Part shown: piece after piece, positions 22,699 to 28,689 of the stretch
Position numbering within the stretch: position 1 is the stretch's first letter
How the letters are laid out: every line of letters starts with the position of its first letter
Origin: an uncultured Anaerotruncus sp.
GTDB lineage: Bacteria; Bacillota; Clostridia; Oscillospirales; CAG-272
Length of the DNA: 28,689 nt
Direction of reading: 5' to 3'
Assembly (NCBI GenBank): GCA_905210995.1
Contig: CAJLZE010000025.1
Span: 1-28,689 of the forward strand
The notes under the pieces: model-generated
The model's input: only the letters and a program-made list of their open reading frames with translations
Database searches by the model: none
What the model was told of the DNA's origin: nothing
Program-made: the position numbers and the translations under genes

Positions 22699-24089
22699 TG
22701 CTTAAAAACGATATAGTTGAGCTTGAGATCGGCGCTGTGTCGAACCTCGGCTACGGTGTGGCAAGAGTGCCTGCCGGAAAGCCGGACGCGGGAATGGTCG
22801 TGTTCGTTCCCGGTGCCGTGACGGGAGACCGTGTGCGCGCAAAGATCATCAAGGTCACAAAAAGCTATTGTGTCTCGCGCCTTGAGGAGGTGCTCGTGCC
22901 CTCTGCCGAACGTGAGACGGAGCCTTTCTGCACGGCTCCGGCAAGCTGCGGAGGGTGCGCTTACAGGTTTCTGAAATACGAGAGCGAGCTGGAGCTGAAA
23001 AGAGCCTCGGTCGAGGCTGAGTTCCGCAAAGCGGGGCTTGACAGCGTAAATGTGCTGCCGGTGCTGTATGTCCGCGATCCGGACGGCACCCCGAAAACGC
23101 GCGGCTGCCGCAACAAGGCGCAGTACCGTTTTGTAATGACGAAAAACGGTGTCCGCGCGGGATTTTATGCGTCGGGAACGCACCGCGTGGCGGGATATGA
23201 GGACTGCTCGCTGCACCCGGAGATATTCCGTGATATCGCGCTGTGGGTCTGCCGCCGTGCGGACCGCGACGTGCTTACCGTGTACGATGAGGAAAGCGGG
23301 CGCGGGCTGCTGCGTCATCTATACCTGCGGCGCGGGGAAGGAAGCGGAGAGGTCCAGGTGACGGTGGTCATAAACGGGACCGAGCTGCCGGGCTCAGAGA
23401 AGATAGCTGCCGATCTGTGTGAGGAATTTCCGTCTATCGGCGGCGTTCTCGTCAATATAAACCGCGGGAATACAAATGTGATAACGGGCAGCGAGTACCG
23501 CACGGTGCGCGGCAAGCCGACGCTCACAGATGTTTTTTGCGGCATGGAGATGGAGATATCTCCCGCGGCGTTCTATCAGGTGAATCATGACGCCGCGGAG
23601 CTGCTCTGCCGTACCGCTGCGGGACTGCTCGAGGGAGGGGACGTGCGCCTTCTCGACCTGTACTGCGGCATCGGAACGATAGGACTTTCCATGTCGCGGC
23701 ATTGCGACGAGATATGCGGCGTCGAGATAGTGCCCGAGGCGGTGGAATGCGCGCGCCGCAACGCAGCGCGCAACGGGATTGGAAACGCGCGGTTCATATG
23801 CGCGGATTCGGCAGCGGGAGCCGACGAGCTGCTCTTTTCCGGCGGCTTTCATCCGGACGTCGTCGTGCTTGACCCGCCTCGCAAGGGATGCGGCACGGAG
23901 CTTCTTGCCTCTCTTGATCGCGCTGGGATAAAAAGGATAATTTATATATCATGCAATCCCGCCACGCTCGCGCGAGACGCGGCGGAGCTGACACGCCTCG
24001 GATATACCGTCGGCGATGCCCACCCGGTCGATCTCTTTCCCCGCACGGGACATGTGGAGTGTATAGTGAAATTTACTCTTTCCCGATAA
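22698..24089 (+). CDS. rlmD: 23S rRNA (uracil-5-)-methyltransferase, RumA/RlmD-type
   Basis: SAM-dependent RNA uracil C5-methyltransferase, 463 residues. An N-terminal TRAM RNA-binding domain (about 5-65) is followed by iron-sulfur cluster cysteines Cys78, Cys84, Cys87 and Cys170 (CTAPASCGGC ... EDC). The SAM-binding motif is LLDLYCGIGTIGL (318-330). DPPRKG (392-397) and the catalytic SCNPATLARD with Cys419 close the active site. Firmicutes use this family (RlmCD) for U747 and/or U1939, so the exact site is uncertain. It is last in the DUF1858-trmK operon. No clear terminator follows. Confidence 0.93.
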   Translation: MLKNDIVELEIGAVSNLGYGVARVPAGKPDAGMVVFVPGAVTGDRVRAKIIKVTKSYCVSRLEEVLVPSAERETEPFCTAPASCGGCAYRFLKYESELELKRASVEAEFRKAGLDSVNVLPVLYVRDPDGTPKTRGCRNKAQYRFVMTKNGVRAGFYASGTHRVAGYEDCSLHPEIFRDIALWVCRRADRDVLTVYDEESGRGLLRHLYLRRGEGSGEVQVTVVINGTELPGSEKIAADLCEEFPSIGGVLVNINRGNTNVITGSEYRTVRGKPTLTDVFCGMEMEISPAAFYQVNHDAAELLCRTAAGLLEGGDVRLLDLYCGIGTIGLSMSRHCDEICGVEIVPEAVECARRNAARNGIGNARFICADSAAGADELLFSGGFHPDVVVLDPPRKGCGTELLASLDRAGIKRIIYISCNPATLARDAAELTRLGYTVGDAHPVDLFPRTGHVECIVKFTLSR

Positions 24090-24158
24090 ATGCCTTTTGT
24101 AAGCTGTGGGTGCCATTCGATGTTGCCAAACCGACTTTACAAAATGCTCGCTTGCTTA

Positions 24159-24187
24159 TTGACATAATAAGAACCGTCTCATATAAT
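24159..24187 (+). promoter_or_regulatory. Perfect-consensus sigma-A promoter
   Basis: TTGACA (24159-24164), 17-base spacer, TATAAT (24182-24187), matching the vegetative consensus at all twelve positions. It drives the surface protein at 24220, which has GAAAGGA as ribosome site. Confidence 0.92.
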
Positions 24188-24219
24188 ATAGTCAACAAAT
24201 CAGAAAGGATACAGCTACT

Positions 24220-25305
24220 ATGAAGAAAACCGTTTCACTTTTTATCTGCGCGATGCTGACGCTGTCGCTCGTTGCTGCCTTTGCGGTCGGTGCCTCTGCT
24301 GCGAACAATCCGCCCGACAAGGGTGCGATCTTTGACATTTACTACGGCAAGGCAAATGTTGACGGCGTTAAGGACGACTCGTATTTTGCCGATCCGAGCG
24401 TGCGCAGCTATGTTCACAATTGCACCTACGAAAACAAGGACTATGCATATCCCGCGGGTAAGGAGACCGGCTTTGAATGCTGGCTCATGTGGGACGAATC
24501 GACACTTTACGGCTTTGTCGAAGTGACCGATTACTCGCCCGTTACATATGCCTTCAAGGATTACAAGACCGATTGCCTTGAGCTCAATTTTATACTGACC
24601 GACTGGGCAAGGTTTGCCGACAAGGGATCTAATGTTTATTCCGACATCGGCGATCCCGGGCTTGCCAGATTCCGCATTTCAAATCCTGTCGGCGCCACCG
24701 TTTCCGCCTTGTATGAGCTTCTTCCGCAAAACGGCGGGCTTTCCGTCGAGGATGAACTCTCGGGGCTTTCGAAGTGCGCCGTTGTCAAGTCCGACAAGGG
24801 CTACAATGTTGAGTTCTCCATCAAGGTCCCCGACAGCATCGTTCATCTTGTCTGCACTCCCGGTGCGCATATCGGCTTCGGGATACAGTGCAACGACGAC
24901 GTTAACGATAATCAGAACCGTGATGCCATAATCTATTCCACCAACCTTGACGACACTCACGGCAAGACGGGGGAGTTCGTTATGCTTGACAAGGACGGTT
25001 CACGCCCCGATGCTCCAGTTTCACGCGAGCCTGCGGCGACCACTGCCGAGGTGACTACAAAAGCCCCCGAGAAGACGACCGCAGCCCCGGAGAAGACCAC
25101 GGCGGCACCGGAAAAGACTACTGCGGCTCCCGTCGGAACGACCGCTGCGTCGGGAACGACCGCAGCCACGGCTTCGGGCTCTGCCGATTCGACGGCTGCA
25201 TCCGGCTCAAAGAGCGGCTGCGGCAGCTATATCGGCGCCGGTGCGGCGCTTGCCGTTATTTCGGCGATCGTCGGCTCTGCCATTGTCTGCGGAAAAAGAA
25301 AATAA
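24220..25305 (+). CDS. Secreted, membrane-anchored CBM9/DOMON-like surface protein
   Basis: 361 residues. A signal peptide (MKKTVSLFIC..., cleavage near ASA-AN at 27-28) is followed by a beta-rich domain (about 35-255). Residues such as VDGVKDDSYFADP and ECWLMWDESTLYGFVEVTD resemble carbohydrate-binding module 9 or DOMON-type ligand-binding domains. A low-complexity Thr/Ala/Pro/Glu linker (about 265-330) contains three APEKTTA repeats. The C-terminus is one membrane helix (SYIGAGAALAVISAIVGSAI) ending CGKRK, with no LPxTG. The domain should be displayed outside, close to the membrane. There is no catalytic module. The promoter is perfect consensus, so strong expression is expected. The ligand is unknown; sugar is the leading guess. 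Confidence 0.78.
   Translation: MKKTVSLFICAMLTLSLVAAFAVGASAANNPPDKGAIFDIYYGKANVDGVKDDSYFADPSVRSYVHNCTYENKDYAYPAGKETGFECWLMWDESTLYGFVEVTDYSPVTYAFKDYKTDCLELNFILTDWARFADKGSNVYSDIGDPGLARFRISNPVGATVSALYELLPQNGGLSVEDELSGLSKCAVVKSDKGYNVEFSIKVPDSIVHLVCTPGAHIGFGIQCNDDVNDNQNRDAIIYSTNLDDTHGKTGEFVMLDKDGSRPDAPVSREPAATTAEVTTKAPEKTTAAPEKTTAAPEKTTAAPVGTTAASGTTAATASGSADSTAASGSKSGCGSYIGAGAALAVISAIVGSAIVCGKRK
25063..25125 (+). repeat. Three tandem copies encoding APEKTTA
   Basis: Three 21-base units in the linker of the surface protein encode identical heptapeptides while the DNA differs at third positions. This indicates the peptide is selected and the duplication is not very recent. Confidence 0.85.
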
Positions 25306-25307
25306 CA

Positions 25308-25342
25308 TCCGAATAATATCGGCTGATATCCGATAATTCGGA
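25308..25342. other. Nested hairpin after the surface protein gene
   Basis: TCCGAAT/ATTCGGA (outer arms) encloses TATCGG/CCGATA (inner arms) three bases after the stop codon. It has no T-tract; a 3'-end stabilising structure is possible. Confidence 0.45.
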
Positions 25343-25354
25343 AAAAGACATCAC

Positions 25355-25383
25355 CGGGGCTGCCGTTTGGTGCGGCAACCCCG
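25355..25383 (+). terminator. Possible weak terminator before the lgt-like gene
   Basis: CGGGGCTGCCG/CGGCAACCCCG forms an 11-bp stem with one mismatch and a 7-base loop, GC-rich but followed by TAAACAAT and not by a T-run. Partial termination or read-through into the next gene are both possible. Confidence 0.35.
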
Positions 25384-25403
25384 TAAACAATACGGAGGAA
25401 CCG

Positions 25404-26195
25404 ATGTACCCATACGATATTTTGCCGGGGATCGACCTTTACGGTATAATGCTCTGCGCCGGTATAGTCGCGGCAATGCTCACGTTCAGAATTTTTTCCG
25501 ATCGGCGATGCTTTTCCGCAAAGCTCAATAACTTTGTGCTTGCCGACGGTGTGCTGTCGATAGTTGCGGGATACGGCTCCGCCGTGCTTTTTCAGGCATT
25601 TTACAATGCTGCCGAAAGCGGCAGATTCGAGATAACAAAAAATACGGGCGCAACGTTTTACGGCGGATTTATCGGCGGAGCCGCTGTGTTTTTTGCATTT
25701 TATTTCGGGATAGGTCATTTTGCGTTCCGCAACGGCGAACACAAACGGCGCGCGGGAGAGGTGCTGTCGATATGCGCGGCATCGGTGTGCATTGCGCATT
25801 GTCTCGGGCGCATCGGCTGCCTGTTTGCGGGATGCTGCTACGGCAGGGTGACAGACTCTCCGCTGTCTGTCTACAACGCATATCTTGATGCGCGCGTAGT
25901 TCCCGTTCAGCTCTATGAGGCGATATTTCTTGCCGCTCTGTTTGCGTACCTGTGCCTGCGGCTCGTAAAAAAGCAGGACAAATGCCTGCCGGTGTATCTC
26001 ACCGTGTACGGCGTGTGGCGCTTTTTTATCGAGTATTTCCGTACCGACGACCGCGGTGAGAGCCCGGTCGGATTTCTCACGCCGTCGCAGCTTACCGCTG
26101 TTGTGATGGTGATCGTCGGCGCCGCGGCGCTGGCGGCGGCAGCGGCTGCGGACAGGCATTCCGGAAAGGCGGAAAAAGAGAATGGGGCAGAGTGA
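25404..26195 (+). CDS. Prolipoprotein diacylglyceryl transferase family protein (Lgt-like)
   Basis: 263-residue multi-span membrane protein. Lgt attaches diacylglycerol to the lipobox cysteine of prolipoproteins. The family signature appears as HCLGRIGCLFAGCCYGR (132-148), with the essential-type Arg in GRIG; the residue that is Asn in GRxGN of E. coli Lgt is Cys139. PVQLYE (167-172) and the C-terminal RFFIEYFRTDDRG are also typical. The Cys-rich GCxxAGCCYG version is frequent in Clostridia, and its activity on lipoproteins is less certain. Three lipoproteins in this window would be substrates of the cell's Lgt. GGAGG lies 5 bases before the ATG. It overlaps the CPBP gene by 14 bases. Confidence 0.82.
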   Translation: MYPYDILPGIDLYGIMLCAGIVAAMLTFRIFSDRRCFSAKLNNFVLADGVLSIVAGYGSAVLFQAFYNAAESGRFEITKNTGATFYGGFIGGAAVFFAFYFGIGHFAFRNGEHKRRAGEVLSICAASVCIAHCLGRIGCLFAGCCYGRVTDSPLSVYNAYLDARVVPVQLYEAIFLAALFAYLCLRLVKKQDKCLPVYLTVYGVWRFFIEYFRTDDRGESPVGFLTPSQLTAVVMVIVGAAALAAAAAADRHSGKAEKENGAE

Positions 26196-27012
26196 AAAAA
26201 AGCGCCGCCCTGATCCGCTCGGTGCGGTGTTCTGCGTTGTTGTGGCGGCTCTTGTATGGCTCGAGTTCTTTCCGCCGCAGCTTGCCGCGGATGAGACCGT
26301 CAACAGTCTTTTGCTCGGCGTGATAACGCGTGCGCTCGGCGGAGGACTTTTCATAGCGCTGACCGCAAGGCTCGGTTGGAGGATATGGGGGCTGCCCGTG
26401 AGCCTGCGGGTGTTTGCGGCGGTCATTCCCGCATTCGCGGTCGTGATAAACAATTTCCCGATCATCGGGCTTGCGCGCGGGGCGGCATACGTCACGGCAC
26501 CCGCGTGGGAGGTGTCTCTTTTTGCGCTCTCGTGCCTTCTCATCGGTGTCTTTGAAGAATTCGCGTTCCGCGGCGTGTTTTATATGCTCCTGCTCTCAAC
26601 GCGGCGGGATTCGGTAAAGAAGATATTTTGGGTGACCGTTGCATCGTCGGCGGCATTCGGCGCCGTGCATCTTTTTAATTTATTGGCGGGCGCGGGGATC
26701 GGTCCGACGCTTCTTCAGGTAGGGTATTCATTCCTTATCGGCGGTATGTGCTCGATCGTGCTGATAGTGACGGGATCGATATGGATACCTGTGATCCTTC
26801 ACGCGCTTTTTGACTTCGGCGGATATCTTATCCCCACGCTCGGAGACGGGATCGTGTGGGATGCGGCAACGGTTGCGGTGACTGCCGTGCTTGGCGTTGC
26901 GGCGGCGGTCTACATGACGGTCCTGCTTCTGCGCGTGAAGCCGCAGTCGCTCGACAGGCTGTTTCCCGCGGGCAGTGCCGTGGATGGTGCAGACAGCTCG
27001 GGTGACCGATAA
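26182..27012 (+). CDS. CPBP-family intramembrane metalloprotease
   Basis: 276 residues with about six to eight membrane helices. The CPBP (Rce1-like, formerly Abi) motifs are complete: EEFAFRG with Glu125, Glu126 and Arg130; FGAVH with His163; and HALFD with His207 and Asp211. Such proteins cleave membrane peptides or proteins and in Firmicutes are linked to peptide maturation or self-immunity. No bacteriocin gene is seen nearby. The start overlaps the end of the Lgt-like gene, so the two are translated together. Followed by a strong bidirectional terminator. Confidence 0.9.
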   Translation: MGQSEKKRRPDPLGAVFCVVVAALVWLEFFPPQLAADETVNSLLLGVITRALGGGLFIALTARLGWRIWGLPVSLRVFAAVIPAFAVVINNFPIIGLARGAAYVTAPAWEVSLFALSCLLIGVFEEFAFRGVFYMLLLSTRRDSVKKIFWVTVASSAAFGAVHLFNLLAGAGIGPTLLQVGYSFLIGGMCSIVLIVTGSIWIPVILHALFDFGGYLIPTLGDGIVWDAATVAVTAVLGVAAAVYMTVLLLRVKPQSLDRLFPAGSAVDGADSSGDR

Positions 27013-27020
27013 TAAAAAAG

Positions 27021-27051
27021 AAAGAGCCGCGGCGACCTGCCGCGGCTCTTT
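27021..27051. terminator. Bidirectional intrinsic terminator
   Basis: Thirteen-bp perfect stem AAAGAGCCGCGGC/GCCGCGGCTCTTT with a 5-base loop. T-rich tails follow on both strands (GGCTTTATTTTT on plus, CTTTTTTATTA on minus). It lies between the convergent CPBP and SGNH genes. Confidence 0.92.
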
Positions 27052-27067
27052 GGCTTTATTTTTAATT

Positions 27068-27769
27068 TCACGCAGCTCCGACGCGTGAAAGGGAATTCAC
27101 AAGGATATCCTCGATCATGCGGTGCCCCTCTGCGGTCGGATGGATGCCGTCGTCGCATATGAGAGATTTAAACGCGTGCGTGTAAAGAAATTCCTCGCGT
27201 AGGTCGAAAAGCGGAAGGGAACAGTCATCGGCAAGCTGTTCGACCGCGCGGTTGTAGCCCTCGTGCCAGCGATAAAGCATATTCACATCGCCGAGCCACG
27301 AAAGGATGTTGTCATACGACAGCCCGCGGCTGATGAAGTTCATATATTTTGTCGCGTCGATCGGAACGAGCGATGAGAGCATCACATCGCCACCCGCAGA
27401 TCTTGCGAGCGCGATAGCTTCGCGGTACAGCTCACAGAAGCGTCCTGTTTCTATCTTGGGTTTGTGCGCTTCTTCCGGATGCTCCGACACTTCGCGCCAG
27501 TTGTATGCGCAGTCGTTGCCGCCGAACTCAAGCAGAACCGTCGTGTTTTCAAACGATGTGCCCTTTGCGAGCATTTTTTTCATGCGGTCAAGACCGACAT
27601 CGATTGTCGCGCCCATGTGGCAGCAGCGTGTCAGCTCTATGCCGCGTTCCGCCATGCGCGATTCGAGCGCGCCTCCGTAAAGCTTATATTTTCCGCGGAT
27701 GCCGTCCTCAAGGTACATGACGCCCTTGAGCACGGAGTCTCCGAAAATCATTATGCGGTTGTTGTTCAT
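27068..27769 (-). CDS. SGNH/GDSL-family hydrolase
   Basis: 233 residues, esterase-type fold without a signal peptide. Block I GDSV carries Ser12. The HMGATID stretch supplies the block II glycine. Block III is GGND (83-86), and DGIHP near the C-terminus carries Asp207 and His210. Similarity to the 4509 protein is limited to these blocks, so they are distant relatives, not a recent duplication. GGGAGGAATTC lies about 6-9 bases before the ATG. It is monocistronic, divergent from the XRE-membrane regulator, and ends at the shared terminator. The substrate is unknown. Confidence 0.87.
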   Translation of the reverse strand: MNNNRIMIFGDSVLKGVMYLEDGIRGKYKLYGGALESRMAERGIELTRCCHMGATIDVGLDRMKKMLAKGTSFENTTVLLEFGGNDCAYNWREVSEHPEEAHKPKIETGRFCELYREAIALARSAGGDVMLSSLVPIDATKYMNFISRGLSYDNILSWLGDVNMLYRWHEGYNRAVEQLADDCSLPLFDLREEFLYTHAFKSLICDDGIHPTAEGHRMIEDILVNSLSRVGAA

Positions 27770-27860
27770 ATCTGAATTCCTCCCTCAGCTTTATATGTAA
27801 AAGGGCCGTATCGCGGTCGGCTGAAAAATTTACAAACCGACGCGCCAAATGCCTTGTATT

Positions 27861-27888
27861 TTGCCTTCGAATGTGTTATCATTATATA
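27861..27888 (+). promoter_or_regulatory. Possible promoter of the XRE-membrane protein gene
   Basis: TTGCCT (27861-27866), 16-base spacer, TATATA (27883-27888). A start near 27895 would give a leader of about 135 bases containing the hairpin at 27959-27998. Confidence 0.4.
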
Positions 27889-27958
27889 TGTAGAGTTGAT
27901 TTTTGACAACACACACGCGGGCGATACGGCTGAACGGGCTGTTTCCACCCATTCTACC

Positions 27959-27998
27959 CGGGGGAGAAAAGCACTCTACCGACAGTAGAGTGCCCCCG
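27959..27998. other. Bulged hairpin in the leader of the XRE-membrane protein gene
   Basis: The inner stem GCACTCTAC/GTAGAGTGC (27971-27979 and 27985-27993, loop CGACA) is perfect. An outer GGGG/CCCC pairing is separated by an AGAAAA bulge. It ends 33 bases before the start codon. No U-tract follows. It could be an RNA structure or, as the 9-bp inverted repeat, a binding site for the encoded HTH protein. Confidence 0.45.
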
Positions 27999-28031
27999 AA
28001 AACGCTATTATATCAAGGAAAATGTCATAGA

Positions 28032-28658
28032 ATGAAAGAGATAAAACAAAATATTGCCGATAATCTCTCGAAGCTGCGCACATCTGCCGGGATAACTCAG
28101 GCTCAGCTTGCCGAGAGCCTGAATTATACGGATAAGGCGGTCTCAAAGTGGGAGCGTGCCGAATCCGTGCCCGATATAACGGTCCTGAAAAGGATTGCCG
28201 ACCGCTTCGGCGTTACCGTCGATTGGCTCATAACCGATCACGGCAACAATGCGCCCGCGCCGGACAAGGCGGTGCAGCACGCGCGGCGGCACAATCACCT
28301 GCTTATAACGCTGCTGGCTGTCGTGTGCGTCTGGTTTATCGCAACGGCGGTATTCGTCGTTCTCGGCGGGCTCGGGATATCACACAAGTGGCTCGCATAT
28401 ATCTGGGCGGTGCCGGTGTCGATGATAGTTCTGCTCGTTTTCAATGCGATATGGGGTAAGTACCGGCGCAATTTCGTGTTTATTTCGCTTCTTGTCTGGA
28501 CGATACTTGCCGCCATATATATAACGGTCATAACGGTCGCAAGGTGGAATTTTTGGCTCATATTCCTCGTGGGCATCCCGCTTCAGCTTGCAACGATATT
28601 CTGGTCGCAGATCGTTCGCATAAGCAAAAATCTTCTGCGTCAGAACAAGCAGGAATAA
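28032..28658 (+). CDS. XRE-family regulator fused to a four-helix membrane domain
   Basis: 208 residues from ATG 28032-28034; AAGGA lies 12 bases upstream. The longer in-frame extension from 27903 lacks a ribosome site and is not HTH-like. Residues about 6-65 are an XRE helix-turn-helix (LRTSAGITQAQLAESLNYTD then KAVSKWERAESVPDITVLKR). After a short linker come four membrane helices (about 90-112, 117-138, 148-168, 172-190) and a basic tail. This is a common Firmicute design in which a membrane-tethered regulator responds to envelope or ligand signals. The target is unknown; the inverted repeat in its own leader is a candidate. Confidence 0.85.
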   Translation: MKEIKQNIADNLSKLRTSAGITQAQLAESLNYTDKAVSKWERAESVPDITVLKRIADRFGVTVDWLITDHGNNAPAPDKAVQHARRHNHLLITLLAVVCVWFIATAVFVVLGGLGISHKWLAYIWAVPVSMIVLLVFNAIWGKYRRNFVFISLLVWTILAAIYITVITVARWNFWLIFLVGIPLQLATIFWSQIVRISKNLLRQNKQE

Positions 28659-28689
28659 AAATTACGAGGCGGCAGCCACAAACGCGGCT

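Noticed and set aside
24093..24143. Terminator after rlmD (TTTTGTAA ... TTACAAAA)
   Set aside because: The arms are only 8 bases, AT-rich, with a loop over 30 bases and no U-tract.
25227..26543. Long minus-strand open frame opposite the lgt-like and CPBP genes
   Set aside because: Composition is Arg/His/Pro-rich with no family signal; it is the antisense shadow of two well-supported genes. Similar antisense frames at 20973-21884 and 2022-2834 were rejected for the same reason.

Overview
The window looks like a chromosomal segment of a moderately GC-rich (roughly mid-50s % by eye) low-copy-feature Firmicute of class Clostridia, probably a gut or rumen Oscillospirales/Eubacteriales-type organism. 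The basis is AGGAGG-type ribosome sites, consensus sigma-A promoters, a DivIVA-domain protein, BspA-like leucine-rich-repeat lipoproteins, the TrmK-Nif3 pair, and Firmicute-type XRE regulators. I see no tRNA, rRNA, CRISPR array, IS element, integrase or phage gene. This is mostly core/accessory chromosome, not an island.

Layout. 1-66 is probably the 3' end of a plus-strand gene, ended by a strong hairpin. 131-1362 (minus) is xpt followed by a frameshifted TraX-like gene. 1574-5312 (plus) is one compact operon: DivIVA-domain protein, XRE/TPR regulator, small lipoprotein, GNAT acetyltransferase and SGNH hydrolase. It closes at a bidirectional terminator. 13500-5318 (minus) is a six-gene transcription unit from a near-consensus promoter with operator-like palindromes: two BspA-like LRR lipoproteins, three SPFH/HflKC-like membrane proteins (the first with an N-terminal multi-span extension and an apparent frameshift), and a P1B-type metal ATPase.

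18087-13517 (minus) is an amino-sugar cluster: GlmM carrying an N-terminal XRE helix-turn-helix DNA-binding domain, a stand-alone left-handed beta-helix protein matching the acetyltransferase half of GlmU, and GlmS. These would supply three of the four steps from fructose-6-phosphate to UDP-GlcNAc. The uridylyltransferase is not in the window. 20002-18240 (minus) is prfB plus a small membrane protein. 20212-24089 (plus) is a DUF1858 protein, TrmK, a Nif3-family protein, a PPP-family phosphatase that has lost most metal ligands, and RlmD. 24159-27051 (plus) holds a surface-anchored CBM9/DOMON-like protein, an Lgt-family protein and a CPBP intramembrane protease. A second SGNH hydrolase (minus) and an XRE-membrane regulator (plus) end the window.

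The most interesting observations are the HTH-GlmM fusion with a small in-frame leader ORF whose start lies in a hairpin, the LRR/SPFH/P1B-ATPase operon, and the intact but catalytically degenerate PPP phosphatase. Two single-base frameshifts (TraX-like, HflK-like) could be real mutations or assembly errors; the sequence alone cannot decide.
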